Shown: positions 43,180 to 51,913 of the stretch, piece by piece | Numbering within the stretch: position 1 is the first letter of the stretch | How the letters are laid out: every line of letters starts with the position of its first letter | From: DAIOEK01 sp036746315 | GTDB taxonomy: Bacteria > Chloroflexota > Anaerolineae > Anaerolineales > Anaerolineaceae | NCBI GenBank assembly: GCA_036746315.1 | Contig: DAIOEK010000003.1 | Coordinates: 1-64,000 of the forward strand | Length of the DNA: 64,000 nucleotides | Reading direction: 5' to 3' | The notes under the pieces: generated by a model | What the model was told of the DNA's origin: nothing | Database searches by the model: none | Seen by the model: only the letters and a program-made list of their open reading frames with translations | Made by a program: the position numbers and the translations under genes

Positions 43180-44037
43180 TTATCCTTTGATTCCAGAGAA
43201 GCTGATGCCCTCGATGAATGTCTTCTGCGCCAGGAAAAAGATGACCACCATCGGCAGCAGTGCCACCACCGACGCCGCCATAAGGTATCCCCAGTGAACG
43301 GAATACATGCTGCGGTAGAAGCTCATCCCCAGCGCAATCGTGTAATTGGACTGTTTATGCAGGAAGACCAGCGGATAGAGAAAGTCATTCCATACCCCCT
43401 GGAAATTGAACACAGCCACCGCCGCCAGCGCCGGTCTGGCACAAGGGATGATGATCCGCCAGAGAATCTGCAACCGCCCCGCCCCATCGATCAGCGCGGC
43501 ATCCTCCAGCTCGCGTGGAATGCCCAGGAAGAACTGCCGCAGCAGGAAGATATAAAACGGGCTGCCGAAAAATGCCGGCACGATCATCGGCAGGAAGGAA
43601 TCCACCCAACCTAATTTGTTGAAGATGATATAGATGGGGATGATCCGCACCGGTTCAACCAGCATCATCGTAGAAAGCATAAGAATGAACAGGAAGTTCT
43701 TCCCCGGCGCCCGCAGCCGGGCAAAACCATAGGCAATGATCGTACAGGAAAGCAGGTTGCCGAGAATTGCCCCCGCAGCGATGATCAGTGTATTGAGCGT
43801 GAATCTTCCGAACGGAACATAGGTCAATGCCTCGGGATAATTCTGCCAGCGGAATGGGTCCGGCATCCAGCGGGGAGGGATTTCAAGGATCTGTGCGTCG
43901 GATTTAAAGGATGAAGACAATGCGAACAGAATGGGAAGCAAGAACATCAACGAACCGATGATCAGCATCGCGTAAACTACGATATCCCAGAATATCTTCT
44001 TTTGCCAAAAGTATGAACTGTCGCGATATTCTGCCAT
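43180..44037 (-). CDS. Carbohydrate ABC transporter permease (MalG type)
   Basis: A 285-residue inner-membrane protein. The start at 44037 lies 2 bases after the stop of the MalF-type gene; a longer reading upstream overlaps that gene and is rejected. It has six membrane helices and the EAA cytoplasmic loop LEDAALIDGAGRLQILWRI that docks on the ATPase. It pairs with the MalF-type permease and the binding protein. No ATPase is in the operon, so a shared MsmK/MalK-like ATPase elsewhere is expected. Confidence 0.92.
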   Translation of the reverse strand: MAEYRDSSYFWQKKIFWDIVVYAMLIIGSLMFLLPILFALSSSFKSDAQILEIPPRWMPDPFRWQNYPEALTYVPFGRFTLNTLIIAAGAILGNLLSCTIIAYGFARLRAPGKNFLFILMLSTMMLVEPVRIIPIYIIFNKLGWVDSFLPMIVPAFFGSPFYIFLLRQFFLGIPRELEDAALIDGAGRLQILWRIIIPCARPALAAVAVFNFQGVWNDFLYPLVFLHKQSNYTIALGMSFYRSMYSVHWGYLMAASVVALLPMVVIFFLAQKTFIEGISFSGIKG

Positions 44038-44039
44038 GT

Positions 44040-44960
44040 TTACTCCGATGTCCCACGGTAGAAGACCCATTTTCCGCTGGTGGCAAAGATCAGGATGGTA
44101 CACAACAGAACAATGACAAAGAGAATCCATGCCAGGGCAGATGCATACCCCATCTCCAGATAATTGAAAGCCTTTTGATAGAGGTATAGCACATAGAATA
44201 AAGTCGAATCCAGCGGGCCGCCATTGGTGGCGACGTACACATTGGTAAACGACTGAAATGTCATGATTAAGCCAAAGATCAGGTTGAATAAAATGGATGG
44301 CGTCAGCATCGGCAGGGTGATCTTCCAAAAGCGGTGCCAGGCGTTGGCGCCGTCGATGGCGGCAGCTTCATTCAATTCACGGGGGATGTCCTGCAATCCT
44401 GCCAGGTAGATCACCATTGATCTGCCCACCTGAAAAATGGACATGATCACCAATGCCCACAGTGCATAGTGGGGATCGAGCAGCCAGCGCGGACCGGATA
44501 CGCCGATTGCCTTCAGCGCTGTGTTGATCAGCCCCACCTGCGGATTAAAAATCCACATCCACATCACCACATATGCCACTCCGGTCAAAACAGAAGGCAG
44601 GTAAAAAATTGTGCGAAAGATACCCACTCCGCGCATGGGGCGGTTCAACAGTAACGCGATCCCCAGCCCAATAATCAGGTCCAGCGGCACATAGGAGAAT
44701 GTATAAATGAATGTAACCTTCAGGGATTGAAGAAAAAGTTTGTCACGGGTAAAAATGCGAACATAGTTTTCCAGCCCCACCCACTCCGGTGGAGTGAGCA
44801 GATCCCATTTTGTCAGACTGTAATAAAACGAAGCAATGATGGGACCGATATAGAAAAAGATAAAGCCGATAATCCAGGGAGAAACACACAGGTAGAATGC
44901 CAGCGCCTCTTTTCGTTGCAAATTCCAGAAATGTGAACGTGATGACAGGCTGTTTTGCAT
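44040..44960 (-). CDS. Carbohydrate ABC transporter permease (MalF type)
   Basis: A 306-residue protein with six membrane helices, periplasmic loops and the EAA loop LNEAAAIDGANAWHRFWKI. Together with the downstream MalG-type permease it forms the translocation channel. The 77-base gap to the upstream binding-protein gene contains a terminator-like hairpin (44988-45022), a common way to make more binding protein than permease. Confidence 0.92.
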   Translation of the reverse strand: MQNSLSSRSHFWNLQRKEALAFYLCVSPWIIGFIFFYIGPIIASFYYSLTKWDLLTPPEWVGLENYVRIFTRDKLFLQSLKVTFIYTFSYVPLDLIIGLGIALLLNRPMRGVGIFRTIFYLPSVLTGVAYVVMWMWIFNPQVGLINTALKAIGVSGPRWLLDPHYALWALVIMSIFQVGRSMVIYLAGLQDIPRELNEAAAIDGANAWHRFWKITLPMLTPSILFNLIFGLIMTFQSFTNVYVATNGGPLDSTLFYVLYLYQKAFNYLEMGYASALAWILFVIVLLCTILIFATSGKWVFYRGTSE

Positions 44961-44987
44961 AAACTCTCAATTTCCGCATCCGGCATG

Positions 44988-45022
44988 AAAAGGGGGAGCG
45001 ATGGAACCGGTATCGCTCCCCC
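44988..45022 (-). terminator. Intercistronic terminator/attenuator between binding protein and permeases
   Basis: A perfect 11-bp stem GGGGGAGCGAT/ATCGCTCCCCC with a 9-base loop, followed on the minus strand by TTTTC. It probably terminates part of the transcripts after the binding-protein gene. Confidence 0.75.
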
Positions 45023-45037
45023 AGGAGAGGTGGACGA

Positions 45038-46405
45038 TTACTTCGCTTGTTCGTCCAGGGCTGCTTGTGCTTCTTGCGCAGCAGTCGCCATGACCGCCGC
45101 AACATCTGCATTCGGGTCGGTCAGAACCGTCTGTAATGCCTTGTTGAGCGCCGGGTCGGCTGTGGATCCCCAGTAGTCGGTATACATATATGCTCTGGGT
45201 TTCACATTATCCAGCCCCTTGATCCAGACACTTTCGATCGGATCAGTGTACATGCCAACTTCCTCTGCAGCGCTGGCTACAGGCGGAATGCCATGCTGTG
45301 CCCAGACCTTGGAGCCTTCTGCGCCAACGTAATACTTTAAGAAACGCCATACGGCTTCGGGGTGCTTTGTTCCACTGAAGATGCCAAATCCACTCCAGAA
45401 GAGCACGTTGGCTGCCTGCTTGCCTACCGGCACCGAAACGACGCCCAGGTCCACTTTCTCGTCCTTGCGCAGACCTGCCTGTGGCCATCGTCCGAATAAA
45501 CGCATGGCGGCAGTGCCATTTTCGAATTCAGGGTTGCCGCCCGCCCACTGATTGAAATCTGCCGGTGGTGGGGCAACTTTGTACTTGTTGTAAAGATCGG
45601 CAAAGAACTGAACAGCCTCGATGGTTTCAGGGGAGTCCATGTATCCCACAAAACTCTTCCCGTCCTCGCTGATCAGACTGCCGCCGGCAGCTGCCACCCA
45701 ATACTCGAAACCGGTGGTCCAGTTGGCGGTGAGCTGAACGCCCCACACTTCGGGCGTACCGTCATTATTTTCGTCGATGGTCAACTTCTGTGCGGTGTCA
45801 AGGAACTGTTCCCACGTCCACCCATCCTGTGGATATGCAACGCCGTATTGATCGAAGATTTTCTTGTTGTAATAGACTGCCAGCGTTGAGAAGTCTTTGG
45901 GCAGGAAGTAAGTCTTCCCCTGGTACATTCCGGGGTCCATCACCCCCGGCAGGTAAATGCTGGTATCCAATGGATATTGTCCATTGATGAAATCGTCCAG
46001 CGGCAGGAAAGCACCCTTGGATACGAAATTGGGAACGGCATCGTCGCCGATCTGCATGATATCAGGGGCATCACCGGACGCGATTTGGGTCAACAGCCGG
46101 GTGTAATAATCATTGCCTGCTACTGCCTCCAACTGGACGATGATATCGGGGTTATCTTTCTCGAACGCGGCAATGATCTCCTGGTGCGGATTCAAACCTT
46201 CACCGCTATCGCCTGTACCCAGGCGAATAACAACTTTGCCGCCTTCCTGGGTGGGGGCAGGTGTTGCAGTCACCACAACTTCCTGTGACACAATCTGGGT
46301 AATTACTTGCGGTTCAACGGGTGTGGCAGCGGGGGCGGCGCATCCAACTAGGATGCTCGCCAGCAAAACCAAAGCAATTGGCAGAGACCAAGTGTTTCTT
46401 AGCAT
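45038..46405 (-). CDS. Sugar ABC transporter substrate-binding lipoprotein
   Basis: A 455-residue family 1 extracellular solute-binding protein. A signal peptide with lipobox LVGC (about residue 22) and a Pro/Thr linker anchor it outside. The mature part shows the family landmarks WTWEQFLDTA, YNKKIFD and GGNPEFENGTAAMRLFGRWP. The ligand is unknown; the downstream deacetylases suggest an amino-sugar or oligosaccharide. A strong AAGGAGAAGGAG ribosome site precedes the ATG. First gene of the operon. Confidence 0.92.
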   Translation of the reverse strand: MLRNTWSLPIALVLLASILVGCAAPAATPVEPQVITQIVSQEVVVTATPAPTQEGGKVVIRLGTGDSGEGLNPHQEIIAAFEKDNPDIIVQLEAVAGNDYYTRLLTQIASGDAPDIMQIGDDAVPNFVSKGAFLPLDDFINGQYPLDTSIYLPGVMDPGMYQGKTYFLPKDFSTLAVYYNKKIFDQYGVAYPQDGWTWEQFLDTAQKLTIDENNDGTPEVWGVQLTANWTTGFEYWVAAAGGSLISEDGKSFVGYMDSPETIEAVQFFADLYNKYKVAPPPADFNQWAGGNPEFENGTAAMRLFGRWPQAGLRKDEKVDLGVVSVPVGKQAANVLFWSGFGIFSGTKHPEAVWRFLKYYVGAEGSKVWAQHGIPPVASAAEEVGMYTDPIESVWIKGLDNVKPRAYMYTDYWGSTADPALNKALQTVLTDPNADVAAVMATAAQEAQAALDEQAK

Positions 46406-46546
46406 AACACGCTCCTTCTCCTTAGGTCATTTTGGAAATTACATCCTTCACGATGAAACGGCAGGTCTTTCCCGAAGTTTTCCACCTCCTTGTTCAAAAG
46501 ATGGTAAATCTATATTACTACGGAAATCAGACAAAATATGCCCGAT

Positions 46547-48493
46547 TTACACCGCCTGTTCATTGCCGGTCTTATAACCGACTAGCCGTGCAGAGTTTGC
46601 CAGGACCGGAACCGAAGAGCTTTCGTGGATTAACGCACCGATCACCGGTCCGATGATGCCGAATGAACCCAGAAATACCGACAATACATTGACACTCATC
46701 GAGAAGATGACATTGGCGCGGATTACCTTAAGGGTTTTCCGGGAAAGATGGATCAATTGCGGCAGCCGCTCGATTTCATCGGACATCAACCCCACCTGGG
46801 CGGTCTCCAGCGCCACATCCGTGCCGCTCATTCCCATTGCCACCCCAATATCCGCTGCAGCCAGTGCCGGGGCGTCATTGACGCCATCACCAGCAAAGAG
46901 GACCCTATGCCCTTCCGCCTGCAAATCACGGATGATTTTCAGCTTGTCCTGCGGCAGCACCTGGGCAAAATAGCGGTCCAGACCCAATTGGGCGGCGATC
47001 TTTTCAGCTGCAAACAGATTGTCGCCCGTGATCATGATCACCTCACGGATTCCTACTTTTTTCAAATCGGCAATCGCCTTCCTGGCTTCCTCGCGCGGGG
47101 TATCCTGCAGGGCAATGAAACCTTCCAGTTTTTTGCCAACCCCCACCGGGATCACGGTATATCCTTCCCGTTCCAGAGCCTCCAACTGCGAATTGTGAGT
47201 TGCTTCCCACACCACCCCCTGCTCCACCAGTAGATTCTGTGTTCCCAGAATGATCTGTTCCCCCTCTACGCTGGCTTTGACGCCAAAGCCTGGCAGCACT
47301 TCGAAATCCTTCGGTTCATGTAATGGAATGGATTCTTTTTCGCTCGCCTGGACAATCGCCCTGCCTATTGGGTGTTCGCTGAACCTTTCGGCGGATGCAG
47401 CCAGACTCAAAATCTCGCCCCTGCTCTTTTCGTTCAGGCTGATCACCTTTTGCACGCTGGGCTTGCCAATAGTCAGGGTCCCGGTCTTATCCAGGGCAAC
47501 CACATCCACCTTGCCGACATTCTCGATCGAAGAGCCGGCTTTGACCAGAATACCATGCTTGGCTGCATTGCCGATCGCCGCCACTACCGCGGTGGGCGTA
47601 GCCAGCACCAGGGCACACGGGCAGACCACCACCAGCACGGTGATCGAGCGCAGGATGTCTCCGGTGAGGATATAGACGAGGATTGCAATGGCAAAAGTGG
47701 TGGGGACGAGGATCTTTGCGTACCGGTTGGCGATCCGCTGAACAGGCGCCTGGGATTTCTGAGCATCCTTCACTAGACGCACGATCTGCCCCAGCGTGGT
47801 ATTCTCCCCCACCTGGGTGGCTTTGATCTCCAGAACACCCATGTCATTGAAGGTACCTGCAAACACTTCATCTCCGGGGCGTTTATCCACCGGGATCGAT
47901 TCCCCGGTGATGGCTGCCTGATTAATGCAGCCGTTGCCATTCGCAACCACGCCATCCACTCCCAGTCGCTCGCCTGCACGCACCAGCACGATATCGCCGG
48001 GTACAACCTGTTCAACCGGGATGGCCGTCTCCCTGCCATCTCTACGTACCGTAACCATCGCCGGCATCAGTTTGGCAAGATCCTTGAGGGCATTGTCGGC
48101 GCGGGCAACGGTAAAGTTTTCCAGCCATTCGCCCACAGACATCATAAATACCACCAGGGCGGCGGCGCTGTATTCGCCGACGATGATCGCTGCGATCATG
48201 GCAACAGAAGCCATCACACCGGCGGTAATATCGTGTTTGATAAATACCTGCTTTGCAGCAAATACAAACAATGGAATCCCGCCCACCAGTGCGGAAGCCA
48301 GGTACAACCATTTTCCAATCTCCGCTTTTTTAAGAATCACGGAAAAGATCACACCCAGTACGAGCAGGATGCCGTTGGCAAAGGTCATCAGTGTTTCATA
48401 CGAAAGCAGAAAATCGCGGTAGCGACTAAAGAAGGTCTGTTTTTGTATGCGGCAATCGGGACAATTCTCAATAATGGTGGATTCCATTTCCAT
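46547..48493 (-). CDS. P1B-type heavy-metal ATPase
   Basis: A 648-residue transporter with a CPC metal-binding motif in the membrane (VVCPCALVL), DKTGT phosphorylation site, GDGVND hinge and TGES actuator loop. It lacks an N-terminal heavy-metal-binding domain but carries a CPDC near residue 12. The last-helix signature is HESSSVPVLANSARL, which matches neither the MxxSS of copper pumps nor the classic zinc pattern, so the metal is open. The CsoR-type operator and promoter just upstream favour copper or another CsoR-controlled ion. It exports metal ions from the cytoplasm. Confidence 0.9.
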   Translation of the reverse strand: MEMESTIIENCPDCRIQKQTFFSRYRDFLLSYETLMTFANGILLVLGVIFSVILKKAEIGKWLYLASALVGGIPLFVFAAKQVFIKHDITAGVMASVAMIAAIIVGEYSAAALVVFMMSVGEWLENFTVARADNALKDLAKLMPAMVTVRRDGRETAIPVEQVVPGDIVLVRAGERLGVDGVVANGNGCINQAAITGESIPVDKRPGDEVFAGTFNDMGVLEIKATQVGENTTLGQIVRLVKDAQKSQAPVQRIANRYAKILVPTTFAIAILVYILTGDILRSITVLVVVCPCALVLATPTAVVAAIGNAAKHGILVKAGSSIENVGKVDVVALDKTGTLTIGKPSVQKVISLNEKSRGEILSLAASAERFSEHPIGRAIVQASEKESIPLHEPKDFEVLPGFGVKASVEGEQIILGTQNLLVEQGVVWEATHNSQLEALEREGYTVIPVGVGKKLEGFIALQDTPREEARKAIADLKKVGIREVIMITGDNLFAAEKIAAQLGLDRYFAQVLPQDKLKIIRDLQAEGHRVLFAGDGVNDAPALAAADIGVAMGMSGTDVALETAQVGLMSDEIERLPQLIHLSRKTLKVIRANVIFSMSVNVLSVFLGSFGIIGPVIGALIHESSSVPVLANSARLVGYKTGNEQAV

Positions 48494-48514
48494 AATAAAC
48501 TCCGGCTTTTGTAT

Positions 48515-48535
48515 ATATCCCCTATGGGGGGATAT
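48515..48535. promoter_or_regulatory. CsoR-type operator palindrome before the P1B ATPase
   Basis: An 8-bp inverted repeat ATATCCCC/GGGGATAT with a 5-base TATGG spacer lies downstream of the -10 element and just before the ATPase start. It resembles the G-tract palindromes bound by CsoR/RcnR repressors and is the only such site I noticed near the csoR neighbourhood. Confidence 0.7.
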
Positions 48536-48546
48536 GGGATATATTG

Positions 48547-48575
48547 ATTATAGCCACCCTCGCCCGGAAATACAA
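48547..48575 (-). promoter_or_regulatory. Sigma-70 promoter of the P1B ATPase
   Basis: Minus-strand -35 TTGTAT and -10 TATAAT with an exact 17-base spacer. The CsoR-like palindrome begins about 11 bases past the -10, so repressor binding would block initiation. Confidence 0.7.
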
Positions 48576-48613
48576 TAGGGAAAACCGGCCAGACAAATTC
48601 AGAATTCTGCACG

Positions 48614-48650
48614 CAAAAAACAACCGGCGGTATTCGCAGCCGCCGGTTGT
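48614..48650 (-). terminator. Terminator of lysS
   Basis: An 11-bp stem ACAACCGGCGG/CCGCCGGTTGT with a 9-base loop, followed on the minus strand by TTTTTG, 24 bases past the lysS stop. Confidence 0.85.
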
Positions 48651-48673
48651 CCATTCAGCCTGAAGTGGAAGGA

Positions 48674-50200
48674 CTATTCCTCGTCAGTTTTTCGCAGGTG
48701 CGGGAAGAGGATGACTTCACGGATGGAGTGATGCCCCGCGAGTAACATTACCAGCCGGTCGATGCCCATGCCAAAACCACCCATCGGCGGCATGCCGTAA
48801 GACATCGCCCGCAGGTAATCTTCATCCAGCGGATTTTTCTCTTCATCATCGTCCGTATAAGCCCGCCCCATTTCAAGGAAACGGGATTCCTGGTCGAGTG
48901 GATCGTTCAGTTCGGTAAAGGCGTTGCATAGCTCCATGCCGCCCACAAAACCTTCGAAGCGCTCCACAGTCTGCGGATCACCGGGCATGGATTTTGCCAG
49001 CGGAGATATGTCGCGCGGATAGTTGTAGATAAAGGTCGGCTGGATGCAATTCGGCTCCAGGTAATCGCCAATCATGCCGTCGATCAGTTTGCCGCGGGTG
49101 GCATTCGGGTTGAACTTCAACCCCTTGGCAGCCATCGCGTCGCGCAGTTGCTGGTCTTCACGATACAGCATGATATCGATGCCGGTCGCATCCATTATCC
49201 CCAGACGCAATTCAAGCCTTCGCCACGGGGGCGCCAGGTTGATTTCATTTCCGTCGAAATTGACCACGGTCGTCCCCAGTGCCTGCTGTGCCGCGTACGC
49301 CACCATTTCTTCGGTGGTCTTCATAATATCCAGGTAATCGGAATAAGCCTGGTAGAACTCCAATTGGGTAAATTCCGGGTTGTGCTTGTAAGAAACGCCC
49401 TCATTACGGAAGTCGCGCCCGATTTCATACACCCGGTCGATACCGCCCACGATGATTCGTTTCAGATACAGTTCAAAGGAGATGCGCAGGAACAACTCCT
49501 GCTTGAGTTGATTATGATGCGTCACGAACGGGCGGGCGGCCGCTCCGCCGTAGATCGGCTGTAGAATGGGAGTTTCCACTTCCAAAAAGCCGCGGTTGTC
49601 CAGGTAATCGCGTAGTGCTTTCACCGTCTTCGCCCGGATGCGGAAAATCTCGCGCACTTCAGGGTTGACAGCCAGATCGGCATAACGCTGACGAAAACGC
49701 ACTTCGGGGTCGTTCAAAGTGGCATGCCGGATCACCTGCCCGTCGACAACCTCATCCTTGGCTGCTGGCAGGGGCAGCAGCGATTTCGCCAGCAGAGTAA
49801 AGCTGCTCACCTGCAGGGTGATCTCGCCGGTACGGGTGCGAAAGAGTTTGCCCTCCGCCTGCACAAAATCACCCAGGTCCATCTCACGGACAAAAAAATC
49901 CATTTGCTCTTCGCCAAGCTCGTTGACCCGCAGGAACAATTGCAGCTTGCCGCTGCCGTCTTCGATATGGGCAAAAATGATCTTGCCCATCGGGCGGGTG
50001 GAGCGCAGTCTGCCTGCCACCTTAACCTTGACCTCTATCGGATCCTGTACGGCCGCTTCCGCGTCCGTAAATAACTTGATCGCCTCGGCAGTGGTATGGG
50101 TTACATCCGCCCGGGTTGGGTATGGTTCCACCCCGCCATCGCGCAGCCGCTGCACTTTTTCCAGCCTGGTTCGTTCCAGTTCACTCAATTCAGGATCCAT
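48674..50200 (-). CDS. lysS: Lysyl-tRNA synthetase, class II
   Basis: Charges tRNA-Lys with lysine. The start at 50200 has GAGGTTGAA directly ahead; an in-frame ATG at 50221 lacks such a site. The roughly 508-residue protein has the N-terminal OB fold (about 55-160), motif 2 FRNEGVSYKHNPEFTQLE (about 260) and motif 3 GFGMGIDRLVMLLAG (about 475). All core elements are present and the length is normal. It is a single-gene unit ending in a strong terminator. Confidence 0.96.
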   Translation of the reverse strand: MDPELSELERTRLEKVQRLRDGGVEPYPTRADVTHTTAEAIKLFTDAEAAVQDPIEVKVKVAGRLRSTRPMGKIIFAHIEDGSGKLQLFLRVNELGEEQMDFFVREMDLGDFVQAEGKLFRTRTGEITLQVSSFTLLAKSLLPLPAAKDEVVDGQVIRHATLNDPEVRFRQRYADLAVNPEVREIFRIRAKTVKALRDYLDNRGFLEVETPILQPIYGGAAARPFVTHHNQLKQELFLRISFELYLKRIIVGGIDRVYEIGRDFRNEGVSYKHNPEFTQLEFYQAYSDYLDIMKTTEEMVAYAAQQALGTTVVNFDGNEINLAPPWRRLELRLGIMDATGIDIMLYREDQQLRDAMAAKGLKFNPNATRGKLIDGMIGDYLEPNCIQPTFIYNYPRDISPLAKSMPGDPQTVERFEGFVGGMELCNAFTELNDPLDQESRFLEMGRAYTDDDEEKNPLDEDYLRAMSYGMPPMGGFGMGIDRLVMLLAGHHSIREVILFPHLRKTDEE

Positions 50201-50377
50201 TTCAACCTCATTCAAATGCATTTAATGAAACTACATTATAAATGAAAAAAGCCGATTGCTAACCCCCTACAGAACGATCCATGAGAAACAAGCCACACCG
50301 CATCTCTATCCTGTTGTGAAATGATCTTGCCCCCATCTGTACCAACTGTATAATATTGAAAAACTGGTGAGGTGACC

Positions 50378-50779
50378 ATGCAAATCGAACCCGGATTGAC
50401 TGGAGAATTGGAAATACTGGTGGATGAAAACGAAACCGCACGCAAGTACGGAGGTGATACCCTGCCCCCTGTATTAAGCACCCCGCGCCTGATCATGTAC
50501 CTCGAGCGATCCTGCCATATTGCGGTGGTCGATCTGCTCCCCGAAGGGCAGAGTACAGTCGGCGTCCTGGTGAATGTCCGTCACCTGGCAGCCACTCCTG
50601 TTGGGATGAAAGTCAAATTCAAAAGCGAACTGCTGGAAGTGGACCGCCGCCGTCTGCGCTTCAAGGTGGAAGCCTGGGATGAAGCGGAAAAGATCGCCGA
50701 GGGCGAGCACGAACGTTTCATCATTGATTGGAGCAAATACAACGACCGTCTGGCGGAAAAAACAAAATTGATCGGCTGA
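50378..50779 (+). CDS. FlK-like hotdog-fold thioesterase
   Basis: A 133-residue hotdog protein. The ATG at 50378 follows GAGGTGACC; a GTG two codons earlier is possible. The catalytic triad of fluoroacetyl-CoA thioesterase is conserved in order: Thr in STPRLI, Glu in LERSC, His in VRHLAATPVG. Family members hydrolyse short acyl-CoAs; most are not fluoroacetate-specific. It is monocistronic and ends at a bidirectional terminator. Confidence 0.85.
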   Translation: MQIEPGLTGELEILVDENETARKYGGDTLPPVLSTPRLIMYLERSCHIAVVDLLPEGQSTVGVLVNVRHLAATPVGMKVKFKSELLEVDRRRLRFKVEAWDEAEKIAEGEHERFIIDWSKYNDRLAEKTKLIG

Positions 50780-50780
50780 C

Positions 50781-50816
50781 AAAAAGAGGAACGATTTTGA
50801 TCGTTCCTCTTTTTTC
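50781..50816. terminator. Bidirectional terminator
   Basis: A 14-bp stem AAAAAGAGGAACGA/TCGTTCCTCTTTTT lies between the FlK-like gene (plus) and the end of the export operon (minus). Confidence 0.85.
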
Positions 50817-50829
50817 TTTCCGGCAATTG

Positions 50830-51897
50830 CTAAAAATCCACTTCCACGCTCATACCTGCCCGCGCATCCGCGGGTACTTCCTCCAGGTCGATCACTACGG
50901 TGTAAACCACATCGCCACCGATGGTATCCGCTCTGGCTGAGATGGCTTTTACCGTCCCCGGCACGGATATACCCAGGGGCTTGATCCGCACCGAAACAGT
51001 CATCCCCACCTTCACCTGCGGGATATCCCGCTCGCTGAGATCGGTGGTTTCCACACGCAGCAGGGATGAATCTGTCACAATGAACATCACCTGCCCCGGA
51101 TTCACCATGTCGCCGAATTGAACGTTCACCTGGCTAACCACTCCATCAAACGGCGCCTTCACATCGAGCGAATTCAATCGCTCCCTGGCTCCAGCCGCCT
51201 GCATTTGTATGCTCTCCAGATTGGCTTTTCGCTGCGCCAGTTCCACCGGATCTACGCCATCAGCGAAGGACTCGAATTTCCGTTTCAACTCTACCAGCTC
51301 CGCCTCCTTTAATTTCAGGTCGGCTTTGGCTTTATCCAGGCTCTCATTGGTCGGATTGCTGTATTTCGTGTCCTTTTCCTTCTCGATCCGCTGTATCTGC
51401 TTTTCGCTCTTGGTCAGGAACAGCCAGCGCTGGTATTCCAGATGGGTGAGCAGCCGTTGTGATTCGATTAAGGCTTCCCTGGCTACGACGATATCTTTTT
51501 CCAGCTGGGCGGCCCGGATTGGCGCCTCTTCCATCCAGGTGTCGAAATCATTCTGGGCGGTAATGGCTGCTGCTTCGGCGGCTGCAAGGGCTGCCTCGGC
51601 TTCTTGTCTGCCGCCAAGGTTGGCAAGCAAATCTCCTTCAGATACCTTGTCGCCCAGGGAGACGAATACGCCATCCACCTGGCTGATGGAATTGCTGCCG
51701 ATCCGCGATTCCTGGGATGGCACCAGCACACCGCTGGCAGTAACCCCCGTGCTGGAGACCGACTCCACCGTCGCGGATGTTTCAGCCACCGGGCTTATTT
51801 CATCCAGGTTCAGGGTGGGGACGGCGGTCGCCGGCGCGCCACCCGTACAACCGGTCAGCAACAACAATGGGATGATGAATAACAGAGCTACCCGCAT
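50830..51897 (-). CDS. HlyD/MacA-like membrane-fusion lipoprotein
   Basis: A 355-residue adaptor with signal peptide and lipobox LLTGC near residue 17, a split lipoyl/barrel-sandwich domain (VLVPSQESRIG...LVSLGDKVSEGDLLANLGG before and VKAPFDGVVSQVNVQFGDMVNPG after), and a coiled-coil hairpin in between (about 110-215). It would couple the ABC exporter to the outer wall or to substrate release. It is the last gene of the TetR-controlled export operon, 16 bases after the ATPase gene. Confidence 0.9.
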   Translation of the reverse strand: MRVALLFIIPLLLLTGCTGGAPATAVPTLNLDEISPVAETSATVESVSSTGVTASGVLVPSQESRIGSNSISQVDGVFVSLGDKVSEGDLLANLGGRQEAEAALAAAEAAAITAQNDFDTWMEEAPIRAAQLEKDIVVAREALIESQRLLTHLEYQRWLFLTKSEKQIQRIEKEKDTKYSNPTNESLDKAKADLKLKEAELVELKRKFESFADGVDPVELAQRKANLESIQMQAAGARERLNSLDVKAPFDGVVSQVNVQFGDMVNPGQVMFIVTDSSLLRVETTDLSERDIPQVKVGMTVSVRIKPLGISVPGTVKAISARADTIGGDVVYTVVIDLEEVPADARAGMSVEVDF

Positions 51898-51913
51898 GCT
51901 TTACTCCATTCTG

